From: Ruminococcus sp.
Lineage (GTDB): Bacteria > Bacillota > Clostridia > Oscillospirales > Ruminococcaceae
Assembly: GCA_017543595.1 (NCBI GenBank)
Contig: JAFYFU010000003.1
Location: 1 to 41,582 of the forward strand
Length of the DNA: 41,582 nt
Reading direction: 5' to 3'
The notes under the pieces are model-generated. The model saw nothing but the letters and a program-made list of their open reading frames with translations, was not told where the DNA came from and made no database searches. The position numbers and the translations under genes were made by a program. Positions 7,388 through 15,410 of the stretch are shown piece after piece. The stretch's first letter is position 1, and the number at the start of each line of letters is the position of its first letter.

Positions 7388-7416
7388 ATTATACAATGTT
7401 ATCTTAAAAATGTCAA
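7388..7416 (-). promoter_or_regulatory. Promoter of the rubredoxin gene
   Basis: On the minus strand TTGACA (7411-7416), a 17-nt spacer and TATAAT (7388-7393): a consensus vegetative promoter, suggesting strong constitutive expression. Confidence 0.9.
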
Positions 7417-7507
7417 TGGAAATCAATAATATTTTAAAAAATGTTCATAACTTTTTGTGAATATGCAACAGTAAGAATTTATTAAATAAAAAATATATTA
7501 TTAGGTC

Positions 7508-7543
7508 TTTTCAAGACGTTTCAAATGTGGTATAATTATACCA
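7508..7543 (+). promoter_or_regulatory. Promoter of pcrA with the -10 box inside a 16-bp palindrome
   Basis: TTTTCA (7508-7513), a 17-nt spacer and TATAAT (7531-7536). The -10 box sits in the perfect palindrome TGGTATAATTATACCA (7528-7543), which could be an operator. Confidence 0.6.
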
Positions 7544-7624
7544 ATGAGATGTGACACAGTAAATAATATTTTTTATTAAAGGTAATTACTGCAACGATTT
7601 ATAACGTATAGGAGAAGAGATTTT

Positions 7625-9982
7625 ATGTACACAGATTTTAATGAAGCGAAGCAGGCGGCATTGAAAAAATATTTCAGCCGTATGAACCCAATGCAGCAGA
7701 AAGCAGTTTTTGCTGTGAATGGTCCTGTCCTTGTACTTGCAGGTGCAGGAAGCGGAAAAACTACCGTTATTGTCAACCGTATCGCAAATATGATAAGTTT
7801 CGGAAATGCCTTTCACGACAAAACCAAAAGGGGCAGCACTTCGGAAATTGACTTCCTCAATCAGTATGCCGAAGGAAAAACAGACGATTACGAAACTTTA
7901 AGAGACATAGTTGCCGTAAGTCCCGTAAAGCCCTATAACATACTCGCCATAACTTTTACAAACAAGGCGGCAGGCGAACTCAAAGAAAGACTTTCAGCCA
8001 TGCTCGGACAAGATGCCGCAGGCATACAGGCATCAACTTTCCATTCCGCCTGCGTCAGAATATTAAGGGCTGAAATCGGAAAACTCGGCTACGGAAGCGA
8101 TTTTACAATTTATGATTCCGATGACAGCCAGAGAATGATTAAAAACTGCATGGTTGAGGCGGACGTTTCGGAAAAGCAGTTCGCACCGAAAACTGTCCTC
8201 AGCGAAATAAGCTCCGCAAAGGATAAGATGATATCTCCTTCCAAGATGCGTAAGGATTCGGGAACGGATTACAGAAAGAAAATTATATCAAAGCTTTATT
8301 CCGTATATCAGGAGCGCATGAAATCGGCAAATGCCCTTGATTTTGACGATATACTTGTTCTTACCGTTGAGCTTTTCGAGAAATTCCCCGAAGTCCTTGA
8401 AAAATATCAGAACAGATTCAGATACATAATGGTTGACGAATATCAGGACACAAACCATGTACAGTTCAGGCTTGTACAGCTCCTTGCGGATAAGTATAAA
8501 AATATCTGCGTTGTCGGCGATGATGACCAGAGCATATACAGATTCAGAGGTGCGGACATAGAAAATATTCTCGGCTTTGAAAAGCAGTTCTCAGGTGCGG
8601 AAGTTATCCGCCTTGAACAGAATTACCGTTCAACACAGACTATTCTTGATGCCGCAAATTCAGTCATACGCAACAACAGCGGTCGAAAGGAAAAAACTCT
8701 CTGGACATCGGGTGACAAGGGCGATAAAATCTACTGGTACAAGGCCGTTGACGAGAATGACGAATCCAAATTTATTGTTTCAAAAATAAAAGAGGACTAC
8801 AACAAGACAGGAAGCTATTCGGGCAGCGCAGTCCTTTACAGAATGAATGCACAGTCAAATTCCATTGAGCGTGAACTCGTAAAGGCAGGCATACCTTACA
8901 GAATTTACGGCGGTATGAGATTCTATGACCGCAAGGAAGTAAAGGACGTTATTGCTTATCTGAGTTTCCTCAACAACAATAACGATATGCTCCGTTTCAG
9001 GAGAATAATCAATGAACCCAAAAGGGGAATAGGCGATTCAACACTTCTTCTCATTGACGAGATATGCCGTGATTTGGGAATTTCTCCCCTTGAAGTAATG
9101 AAAAACTGCGAGGAATATCCGCCCCTTGCCAAGAAAACAACCGCACTCAAAAGTGCGGGGGCTATGTTTGATGACCTTATCGAAAAACTTGATTCCATGC
9201 CTCTGCATATATTTTTCGATTATCTCATAGACAAGACAGGATATCTCGACTCACTTAAACTTCTCGAAAATGCCGACAGCAGAATTGAAAACGTTGAGGA
9301 ACTGCGTTCTTCAATAGTTCTCTACATGAACAGCGCAGACGAACCCACACTCGGAGGATTCCTTGAAGAAACTGCGCTTTATACGGAGGCTGACAGAGAT
9401 GACGGTCACGAGGATAAAGTTTCCCTTATGACGATACATTCCGCAAAAGGTCTTGAATACGAGAACATATTCATAATCGGTCTTGAAGAAGGAATATTCC
9501 CCGCATCACGTTCCCTTGACAATGATGATGATATGGAAGAAGAAAGACGACTCGCATATGTTGCCGTTACAAGGGCAAAGAAACAGGTTTACGTCACAAG
9601 CGCAAGCCAGAGAATGTTGTTCGGTCAGACGCAGAGAAACGTCACATCAAGATTTATCCGTGAAATCGGAAACGAATATATCGAAAAGAAAGACAATGCA
9701 GCCGCTATGAAAAACAGGGTTTCGGGTTCGGACAATGCCGTTACGGAAGTACAGTCAATGTCCCTTCAACAGCAGCTTGCAAGAAACAAAATGCACGCAA
9801 ATTCCGCATCTTCCGCAAATGCAAACTACAAAGAGGGCGAAAGAGTTTCCCACAGCATTTTCGGAGCAGGCACTATAATCTCCGTAACCCCCGCAGGCAA
9901 TGACGCAATGCTCGAAATAGCCTTTGACAAGGTGGGTACAAAGAAAATCATGGCGAATTACGCAAAGCTTAAAAAAATATAA
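7625..9982 (+). CDS. pcrA: ATP-dependent DNA helicase PcrA (UvrD/Rep family)
   Basis: This superfamily 1A 3'-5' helicase acts in repair, rolling-circle replication and clearing of proteins or RNA polymerase from DNA. Helicase motifs appear in order: Walker A GAGSGKT (40-46), ITFTNKAAGELKERL (Ia), DEYQDTN (II), VGDDDQSIYRFRGAD (III), TIHSAKGLEYENIFI (V) and EEERRLAYVAVTRAKK (VI). The end (GERVSHSIFGAGTI) is the small Tudor-like domain through which PcrA contacts RNA polymerase. The length, 785 residues, is slightly above usual because about 40 extra residues (60-99) lie between motifs I and Ia. The SD is ATAGGAGAAGAG before ATG. A promoter lies at 7508, and pyk follows 15 nt after the stop with its own SD. 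Confidence 0.97.
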   Translation: MYTDFNEAKQAALKKYFSRMNPMQQKAVFAVNGPVLVLAGAGSGKTTVIVNRIANMISFGNAFHDKTKRGSTSEIDFLNQYAEGKTDDYETLRDIVAVSPVKPYNILAITFTNKAAGELKERLSAMLGQDAAGIQASTFHSACVRILRAEIGKLGYGSDFTIYDSDDSQRMIKNCMVEADVSEKQFAPKTVLSEISSAKDKMISPSKMRKDSGTDYRKKIISKLYSVYQERMKSANALDFDDILVLTVELFEKFPEVLEKYQNRFRYIMVDEYQDTNHVQFRLVQLLADKYKNICVVGDDDQSIYRFRGADIENILGFEKQFSGAEVIRLEQNYRSTQTILDAANSVIRNNSGRKEKTLWTSGDKGDKIYWYKAVDENDESKFIVSKIKEDYNKTGSYSGSAVLYRMNAQSNSIERELVKAGIPYRIYGGMRFYDRKEVKDVIAYLSFLNNNNDMLRFRRIINEPKRGIGDSTLLLIDEICRDLGISPLEVMKNCEEYPPLAKKTTALKSAGAMFDDLIEKLDSMPLHIFFDYLIDKTGYLDSLKLLENADSRIENVEELRSSIVLYMNSADEPTLGGFLEETALYTEADRDDGHEDKVSLMTIHSAKGLEYENIFIIGLEEGIFPASRSLDNDDDMEEERRLAYVAVTRAKKQVYVTSASQRMLFGQTQRNVTSRFIREIGNEYIEKKDNAAAMKNRVSGSDNAVTEVQSMSLQQQLARNKMHANSASSANANYKEGERVSHSIFGAGTIISVTPAGNDAMLEIAFDKVGTKKIMANYAKLKKI

Positions 9983-9997
9983 GGAGAGCAGTTTCAT

Positions 9998-11425
9998 ATG
10001 AGAAAAACAAAAATAGTATGTACAATAGGTCCTGCCACAGATGACGAAAATATTATGCGTGAACTCATGCAGGCGGGAATGAATGTCGCAAGATTCAATT
10101 TCTCCCACGGAGAATATGAAACGCATGAAAAAAGATTCAGACAGATTGAAAAACTCAGAAAAGAACTTGACCTCCCGATTGCTACTCTCCTCGATACAAA
10201 AGGTCCTGAAATAAGACTCGGAAAATTTGTTGACAACAAGCCCGTTGAAATATTTGACGGCGACAAATACACTCTCACAACGGAAGATATCCCCTGTACA
10301 AACGAGACAGGAAGCGTAAGTTTCAAGAAACTCCCCAGAGATGTAAGCATAGGAACAAGAATACTCATCAATGACGGAGTTATTGAACTTATTGCCGAAA
10401 AAGTCACAACAACGGAAATTGTCTGCCGTGTAATCCACGGCGGAACACTCTCAAACAACAAGGGAATAAATGTTCCGGGAGTAAAGCTTTCAATGCCTTA
10501 TCTCAGCGACAACGATATGAATGACCTTGAATTTGGCGCAAAAATGGGCTTTGATTTCATAGCCGCAAGTTTTGTGCGCTCGGCAGCGGATATTAATTAT
10601 CTCAGAAAATTCACCCAGAGCCTTGGCTGGTTTGATGTCCGCATAATCGCAAAAATAGAGAATAATGACGGCGTTGAAAATATTGACGAAATTCTCGAAG
10701 CCGCTGACGGAATCATGGTTGCAAGAGGAGATATGGGTGTCGAGATTCCCTTTGAACAGATTCCCGCAATTCAGAAAGAACTTATCCACAAGGGCTACAA
10801 TGCAGGAAAACAGGTTGTTACGGCTACGCAGATGCTTGAATCCATGATAACAAATCCAAGACCTACCCGTGCGGAAATTACGGACGTTGCAAATGCTATC
10901 TATGACGGAACAAGCGCAATTATGCTTTCGGGAGAAACAGCCGCAGGTGCATACCCCGTTGAAACCGTAAAGACTATGGCTTTAATCGCTGAAACCACAG
11001 AAAAAAATATAGACTATAAGGGAGAATTTTCCGAAAGACGTTCAAATCCTGACGGGAACGTTGCAGAGGCAATTGCCCATGCCACAGTTACGACTGCCCA
11101 TGACCTTGACGCAAGGGCTATAATAACAGTATCCCTCGGAGGACAGACCGCAAGGCTTATCTCGAAATATCGCCCCTGCTGTCCGATAATAAGCTGTACA
11201 ATGAGTGATGTTGTATGCAGGCAGATGAATATGAGCTGGGGAGTTATTCCCTTTATCATAGACGAAAAGAACAGCACTGACGAGCTTTTTGATGCGGCTG
11301 TTGAGGCTGCTGAATCTCATAGGCTTGTTCAGGACGGCGACCTTGTTGCAATAACCGCAGGCGTACCGCTCGGTGTTTCGGGTACTACAAACCTTATGAA
11401 AGTCGAAAAAATAGGAGGAAAATAA
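9998..11425 (+). CDS. pyk: Pyruvate kinase
   Basis: Pyruvate kinase converts phosphoenolpyruvate and ADP to pyruvate and ATP, the last ATP-yielding step of glycolysis. The N-terminal KTKIVCTIGPATDDE and NVARFNFSHGEYETH, LLDTKGPEIR, the active-site segment MVARGDMGVEIPFEQIP, and TATQMLESMITNPRPTRAE are all canonical. The 475 residues end at the regulatory C domain (DLVAITAGVPLGVSGTTN). There is no extra PEP-utilizer domain, which some Bacillus pyruvate kinases carry. SD AAGGAGAG is upstream, 15 nt after the pcrA stop, and the DUF1292 gene starts 1 nt after its own stop. pfkA lies in the same window, but 9 kb away and with its left part missing. Confidence 0.98.
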   Translation: MRKTKIVCTIGPATDDENIMRELMQAGMNVARFNFSHGEYETHEKRFRQIEKLRKELDLPIATLLDTKGPEIRLGKFVDNKPVEIFDGDKYTLTTEDIPCTNETGSVSFKKLPRDVSIGTRILINDGVIELIAEKVTTTEIVCRVIHGGTLSNNKGINVPGVKLSMPYLSDNDMNDLEFGAKMGFDFIAASFVRSAADINYLRKFTQSLGWFDVRIIAKIENNDGVENIDEILEAADGIMVARGDMGVEIPFEQIPAIQKELIHKGYNAGKQVVTATQMLESMITNPRPTRAEITDVANAIYDGTSAIMLSGETAAGAYPVETVKTMALIAETTEKNIDYKGEFSERRSNPDGNVAEAIAHATVTTAHDLDARAIITVSLGGQTARLISKYRPCCPIISCTMSDVVCRQMNMSWGVIPFIIDEKNSTDELFDAAVEAAESHRLVQDGDLVAITAGVPLGVSGTTNLMKVEKIGGK

Positions 11426-11426
11426 T

Positions 11427-11732
11427 ATGGCTGACAAAAATTCAAAGCCCCTTGACGAACTCAAAGAGGATAACGAAAATTATATAACTCTCACAGATGA
11501 GGAAGGAAATGACGTTTCATTTGAGATAATCGACACTGTTGAGTATGATGACAGGCTTTTTGCCGTTATGATACCATTTGACGAAGATGATGACGGTGTT
11601 GTTATTCTTGAAATAATCCCCGCAGAAGAACCTGAATTTGATGATTTTGTGTCTGTTGACGATGATGAACTCCTTGAAGCTGTCTTTGAGAAATTCAAGG
11701 AAAACTATGACGGACCTTACGAATTTGAATAA
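11427..11732 (+). CDS. DUF1292 family acidic protein
   Basis: This 101-residue, very acidic cytoplasmic protein contains the DUF1292 core ITLTDEEGNDVSFEIIDTVEY followed by RLFAVMIPF and VVILEIIPAEE. Family members are common in Bacillota and often sit near yqgF and ureP/mreB-type housekeeping genes; their function is not established. Here the gene starts 1 nt after pyk with AGGAGG 7 nt before the ATG, so it is cotranscribed with pyk. A strong terminator follows. The run of Asp and Glu in the centre and the C-terminal EFKEN-type tail give it a low isoelectric point. Confidence 0.9.
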   Translation: MADKNSKPLDELKEDNENYITLTDEEGNDVSFEIIDTVEYDDRLFAVMIPFDEDDDGVVILEIIPAEEPEFDDFVSVDDDELLEAVFEKFKENYDGPYEFE

Positions 11733-11740
11733 TATTTTTA

Positions 11741-11768
11741 AAGGGTATCGGTTTCGATACCCTTTTTG
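11741..11768 (+). terminator. Terminator after pyk-DUF1292
   Basis: AAGGGTATCG and CGATACCCTT form a 10-bp stem around GTTT, followed by a short T-run. Confidence 0.9.
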
Positions 11769-11843
11769 TTTAACAAATTTTAAATATTAATTTTTAAGAC
11801 AGCAATTTATGAACATTGTTTTAATAATCAGACAATAATTGAC

Positions 11844-11872
11844 TTGAATTATGATAAATTACTGGTTATAAT
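11844..11872 (+). promoter_or_regulatory. Promoter of the dockerin esterase
   Basis: TTGAAT (11844-11849), a 17-nt spacer and TATAAT (11867-11872), about 60 nt before the start codon. Confidence 0.65.
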
Positions 11873-11935
11873 TTTAAATGAGATGAAAGAAAGTGTTGAA
11901 GTTGTAAGATATCATTATATTAAGGGGTTTTTATC

Positions 11936-13657
11936 ATGAATAAGAAATTTTTAAAAAAGCTGAAAGCAAGTGCTGTTTCGGCATTAACGGTTGTGTCGTG
12001 CATTTCAACGGTATTTACCGCAAACGCAGGAAATACATATCTTTCCTCTGATTTTGACAGCGGCAGTGACGGCTGGTCTGCAAGGGGAGTGGCTGTACTT
12101 TCGGGAAACAATGAAAATTATTATGACGGTGGCGGTTCGCTCTTTGTATCAAACCGTTTGGAAAACTGGCACGGTGCGGAAATTCCGCTTTCAGAAAATA
12201 TGTTCAGGGCAGGGGAAACTTACAGTTTCAGTGCGGCTGTACTCCAAAAAAGCGGTTCTTCGCTAAATATGAAAATGACCTTGCAGTATACAAGCAACGG
12301 CATGGAACAGTTTGACAGTATTGCCCTTGTAACAGCAGACAGCGATGTATGGACGGATATTTCAAACACCGAATATACAATTCCTTTCGGTGCGGCAAAT
12401 ATGAAACTCTATATAGAGTCTCCCGAAAGCCTTACGGATTTCTATATCGACAAGTTCACGGCTGCCGAAAAGTATACGGAATCATATGTTGTTACGGGAA
12501 AAGGAACTGTTGACGGCAAGGGAACTGAAAATCCCCAGCCGCAGGGAAATTCCTCAAAGGGCGATTTGAACGGTGACGGCATTATTGACGTTTTCGATAT
12601 GATAATCGCAAGGGATTTGGTCGTTAAGATGTTCAGCGGAAGCTCAGGCGGAATTGACCTGTCTGTTGCGGATATGGACGGAAACGGTTCATTTGCCGTA
12701 AATGATGTTGTTCTTTTGTCAAAATATATTCTCGGCGAGACAGATTCTTTCCCGCAGGCTGAAATCTTAACAACAACGACTGCACCGCCTGACATAACAC
12801 CTGCCACCACAACGACAATTGCCGAAGTTCCGCACGGTGACGGCAATTATATGAGTGAAGCTGAGGGAAAACTTGAAATAAATGCTCCGTCATCGTTTGC
12901 TCAGGCGAGGTCAGGCGTTGACTACGGCAAAATGGAATTAGTGACGTATTATTCCAAGGACGGCGGAATAGATAAAAAGATGAATGTTCTCCTTCCTGCC
13001 GGATATAATACGAATGAAAAATACCCTGTCCTCTATGTTCTCCACGGAATATTCGGTAATGAGACATCAATGCCGGGAATGGGTATACAGACAATGGTTG
13101 GAAATCTTATCGCTGACGGAGAAGCTGAAAAGATGATAGTCGTATTCCCTGCAATGTTCACAGGTTCGGGTGCGCCCGGATTTAATGCAGAATCCTCACG
13201 CAAATATGACCTCATAAGAGAAGATATCGAAAACAGCATTATGCCTTACCTTGAAGAACATTATTCAATAAAGACAGGTAGAGAGAATACTGCTGTAACA
13301 GGATTCTCAATGGGCGGACGTGAGGCTCTCTATACAGGCATTACACGTTCGGAAGTTTACGGATATGTAGGTGCTGCCTGCCCTGCCCCCGGAATATTTG
13401 AAACAACAGACAACTATATGCATCATGAGGGCTGTCTGACGCAGGGCGAGTTCAAGCCTTCTGTTTCGCCTGAATTGTTGCTTATTTCTGCGGCTGCATT
13501 TGACGGAACGGTTGGAAATTATCCCGAATCTTATCACAATGCCCTCGCACAGAACGGTGTACAGCATTTGTGGCAGATTATCCCCAACGGTGACCACGGC
13601 GGTGCAACAGTTACACCTCATATGTACAATTTCCTCAGACTTATATTCAAAGCGTAA
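11936..13657 (+). CDS. Secreted CBM22-like / dockerin / CE1-type esterase (acetylxylan or feruloyl esterase)
   Basis: This 573-residue extracellular enzyme probably removes acetyl or feruloyl side groups from xylan while bound to a cellulosome. Order of parts: signal peptide (1-31), CBM22-like beta-sandwich (about 34-177, from DFDSGSDGWSARG to LTDFYIDKF), type I dockerin (about 208-268, GDLNGDGIIDVFDMIIARD and ADMDGNGSFAVNDVVLLSKY), Thr/Pro linker (278-297), then an alpha/beta hydrolase. In the hydrolase, GFSMGG places the nucleophile at Ser458, His554 lies in NGDHGG, and Asp523 is a likely acid. The dockerin sits in the middle of the chain instead of at an end. The start is preceded by AAGGGG. 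It is a monocistronic unit with its own promoter and terminator. Whether the ester is acetate or ferulate cannot be told from the motifs. Confidence 0.92.
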   Translation: MNKKFLKKLKASAVSALTVVSCISTVFTANAGNTYLSSDFDSGSDGWSARGVAVLSGNNENYYDGGGSLFVSNRLENWHGAEIPLSENMFRAGETYSFSAAVLQKSGSSLNMKMTLQYTSNGMEQFDSIALVTADSDVWTDISNTEYTIPFGAANMKLYIESPESLTDFYIDKFTAAEKYTESYVVTGKGTVDGKGTENPQPQGNSSKGDLNGDGIIDVFDMIIARDLVVKMFSGSSGGIDLSVADMDGNGSFAVNDVVLLSKYILGETDSFPQAEILTTTTAPPDITPATTTTIAEVPHGDGNYMSEAEGKLEINAPSSFAQARSGVDYGKMELVTYYSKDGGIDKKMNVLLPAGYNTNEKYPVLYVLHGIFGNETSMPGMGIQTMVGNLIADGEAEKMIVVFPAMFTGSGAPGFNAESSRKYDLIREDIENSIMPYLEEHYSIKTGRENTAVTGFSMGGREALYTGITRSEVYGYVGAACPAPGIFETTDNYMHHEGCLTQGEFKPSVSPELLLISAAAFDGTVGNYPESYHNALAQNGVQHLWQIIPNGDHGGATVTPHMYNFLRLIFKA

Positions 13658-13685
13658 TCTTCAAAATCTCATCTCCTTAAATATG

Positions 13686-13714
13686 TTTCCCCTGTTTCGG
13701 CAGGGGAAATTTTT
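13686..13714 (+). terminator. Terminator after the esterase gene
   Basis: TTTCCCCTG and CAGGGGAAA form a 9-bp stem around TTTCGG, followed by five Ts. Confidence 0.9.
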
Positions 13715-13763
13715 ATGTATTTTTTAAAATATATCGGTTATAATATTTTCGGGAGATGATAAC

Positions 13764-13937
13764 ATGAAAAGAAGAAAAGAAATTCCCGTCCCCGAAAAGA
13801 AAAGGGAAGAATATATCTGTCCGTCCGCATCGTGGGGAGATATGACAGGGCTTATTCCGAACAATCCCGAAAAAAAGGATTCGGAGGAATCATACAGGGA
13901 CGTATACCCCTATATGCCCGAATACAGGGGAGAATAA
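13764..13937 (+). CDS. Hypothetical 57-residue protein
   Basis: This small gene has a good SD (GGGAG, 9 nt before ATG) and a TATAAT at 13738-13743 upstream. It is followed 5 nt after its stop by a hairpin with a seven-T run. The product is hydrophilic: a Lys/Arg/Glu-rich start (MKRRKEIPVPEKKREEY), a central CPSASWGDMTGLIPNNP, and an acidic, Tyr-rich end (VYPYMPEYRGE). There is no membrane segment or signal peptide. The single Cys and the Trp-Gly-Asp motif in the middle look like a conserved core, but I do not recognise the family. The promoter, SD and terminator together make it likely that this is a real gene rather than a chance frame. Confidence 0.6.
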   Translation: MKRRKEIPVPEKKREEYICPSASWGDMTGLIPNNPEKKDSEESYRDVYPYMPEYRGE

Positions 13938-13942
13938 GAAAA

Positions 13943-13969
13943 CAGCCGCATAATGCGGCTGCTTTTTTT
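13943..13969. terminator. Terminator shared by the 57-residue gene and GH25 gene
   Basis: CAGCCGCA and TGCGGCTG form an 8-bp stem around TAA, followed by C and seven Ts. It overlaps the last codons of the convergent GH25 gene. Confidence 0.85.
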
Positions 13970-15188
13970 ACCATTGATATTCGTTTTCGGGATAATATTC
14001 TTCAACGGGCTGATAATATTCTCCTGCGTTGTCCTGATAATAATTTTCCTGATAGTTTTCAACGGGTTCCTGATAGTAATTTTCCTGATAATTGACATCG
14101 GGGTTTTCATATCCTGCATTGTCCTGAATTTCAGGAGTTTCGTAATTTTCAGCGGGCGGAACGTCAACAGGTGTTTCCGCAGGGACTTCAACGGGGGTTT
14201 CTGCTATCGGTGCTTCCGTGGGAGTTTCGGCAGGAGTTGTGCTTCTCACTTCGGGGAGGGGGTCGCCGTAGTCACGGAAAGCTATATTCATATCCACATC
14301 GCCGTCAATTCCGGGGACGTAGCCGTTCTGACCAAACTGCCAGATATCGAAATAATAACGGTATGTAGGCTTGTCATTGTATTCCGCAAGCCAGAAATCA
14401 TAGTCTTTAAGGCGTGGAAGGTCAAGTTTTCTGAGGGCTGTATCCTTGTTCTGATATATCATGGGGGTGTAGCCTGCTTCTTTTACACGGTCACAGAAAG
14501 CTATGCAACATTCCGCAAGGGTATCGACAGTCACATCATTTGTGCGTGCGGATTTTGCGGAAACGGTCTCCCAGTCAAATACAACGGGATATGAGATATT
14601 GAAATCCTTTATTGATTTCAGTACAAGTTCGGCTTCTTCGAGGGCTTCCTCCTTGTTTACAGCCTGAGAGAAGAAATAAACGCCTGTTTTGATTCCTGCC
14701 TCATAAGCACCTTGGAGATTTTCGGCAAGTTTCGTATCCATGATAATTTCGCCTGATTCATAAAGCATATAGCCGACACGTATCATAGCGAAGTCAATGC
14801 CTGAATTTTTAACTGCGTACCAGTCGATATCGCCGTTGAAGTCCGAAACGTCAATTCCGAGGAAAGAAGTGATATTTCCGTCAACCGTGTAGAAAGCTTT
14901 TCCGTTTCTGACTGTGAGATTCTTGTTGTCAATTTCATTTTTGGGAACGTCTTTGAAAACGTGGATTTCTCCGCCGTCATCGAGGAAAATTTTACTTCCG
15001 TCAACGGTATATCCTTCCTCCTCCTGATTATTTTCCTCCTCCGAGGTGGAAGCGGTTACTGTTTCGGTATCGGGGGATTTTTTCTTTGTGATGAAAACGA
15101 CAAACACAACCGCTACAATCAGAAGTATAATTGCCTCTGCCGCAGCGATTAGTTTCGGCACGGATATTTTGTTATTGTTATTTTCCAT
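13968..15188 (-). CDS. Membrane-anchored GH25 (lysozyme-like) muramidase
   Basis: GH25 enzymes cut the beta-1,4 bond between N-acetylmuramic acid and N-acetylglucosamine in peptidoglycan. The 406-residue protein begins with a short cytoplasmic segment, one hydrophobic helix (about residues 11-34) that makes it a type II membrane protein or uncleaved lipid-independent anchor, and an acidic stalk. The GH25 barrel spans about 112-318, with LGIDVSDFNGDIDWY (Asp114) and YPVVFDWE (Asp205, Glu207) as the acidic active-site residues. The last 90 residues are a Pro/Thr/Glu tail that turns into Tyr/Asn/Gln-rich repeats (NYQENYYQ twice). I chose the second ATG (MENNNN) because GGAGG lies 6 nt before it; the first ATG lies inside that SD. 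Role in wall turnover is inferred. Confidence 0.9.
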   Translation of the reverse strand: MENNNNKISVPKLIAAAEAIILLIVAVVFVVFITKKKSPDTETVTASTSEEENNQEEEGYTVDGSKIFLDDGGEIHVFKDVPKNEIDNKNLTVRNGKAFYTVDGNITSFLGIDVSDFNGDIDWYAVKNSGIDFAMIRVGYMLYESGEIIMDTKLAENLQGAYEAGIKTGVYFFSQAVNKEEALEEAELVLKSIKDFNISYPVVFDWETVSAKSARTNDVTVDTLAECCIAFCDRVKEAGYTPMIYQNKDTALRKLDLPRLKDYDFWLAEYNDKPTYRYYFDIWQFGQNGYVPGIDGDVDMNIAFRDYGDPLPEVRSTTPAETPTEAPIAETPVEVPAETPVDVPPAENYETPEIQDNAGYENPDVNYQENYYQEPVENYQENYYQDNAGEYYQPVEEYYPENEYQW

Positions 15189-15226
15189 TTTTACCTCCAT
15201 GATAATAATTTAAAATCGGTAACTAT

Positions 15227-15255
15227 ATAATAACACAAAATTCGTTAAATGTAAA
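15227..15255 (-). promoter_or_regulatory. Promoter of the GH25 gene
   Basis: On the minus strand TTTACA (15250-15255), a 17-nt spacer and TATTAT (15227-15232), about 40 nt before the start codon. Confidence 0.7.
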
Positions 15256-15300
15256 CCCCGATAAAAAATTTTTTATAAAAATCTCAAATTCGACAAAAGT

Positions 15301-15343
15301 AAGTGTACAGACACTTGAAAAAACTGTATTTTCGGAATATAAT
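15301..15343 (+). promoter_or_regulatory. Orphan plus-strand promoter with an overlapping dyad
   Basis: TTGAAA (15315-15320), a 17-nt spacer and TATAAT (15338-15343). The dyad AAGTGT-ACAG-ACACTT (15301-15316) overlaps the -35 box. No convincing gene follows on this strand; a hairpin with a T-run lies at 15382-15407, so the product would be a transcript of roughly 55-60 nt. Confidence 0.5.
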
Positions 15344-15349
15344 AAAATA

Positions 15350-15407
15350 TGTATTTCCTGTTGCGGATTGTTAAAGTAAAAACCGCAGGATATACCTGCG
15401 GTCTTTT
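15350..15407 (+). ncRNA. Candidate short RNA between orphan promoter and terminator
   Basis: The stretch begins about 7 nt after the TATAAT at 15338 and ends in the hairpin ACCGCAGG/CCTGCGGT plus CTTTT. It contains an ATG-started frame without an SD that would run on into the antisense of the NYN gene, so I favour a noncoding RNA or a regulatory transcript that meets the 3' end of the NYN mRNA. Confidence 0.3.
15382..15407. terminator. Terminator of the NYN gene (also faces the orphan promoter)
   Basis: ACCGCAGG pairs with CCTGCGGT around ATATA. On the minus strand, just after the NYN stop, it is followed by TTTTTAC; on the plus strand by CTTTT. Confidence 0.85.
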
Positions 15408-15410
15408 GAA

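Noticed and set aside
9755-10438. Minus-strand frame of 227 codons across the pcrA-pyk boundary
   Set aside because: It is antisense to two certain genes, has no SD, and its Cys/Phe/Ser-rich composition is that of a shadow of acidic codons.
14000-14120. Short repeats in the GH25 tail taken for a CRISPR array
   Set aside because: The repeats are in-frame coding units of uneven length without unique spacers of constant size. No cas genes are in the window.
13953-14594. Hydrophobic plus-strand frame of 213 codons opposite the GH25 gene
   Set aside because: Its Phe/Ile/Val richness comes from reading the complement of the Glu/Asn/Tyr tail repeats. It overlaps the terminator and lacks an SD.
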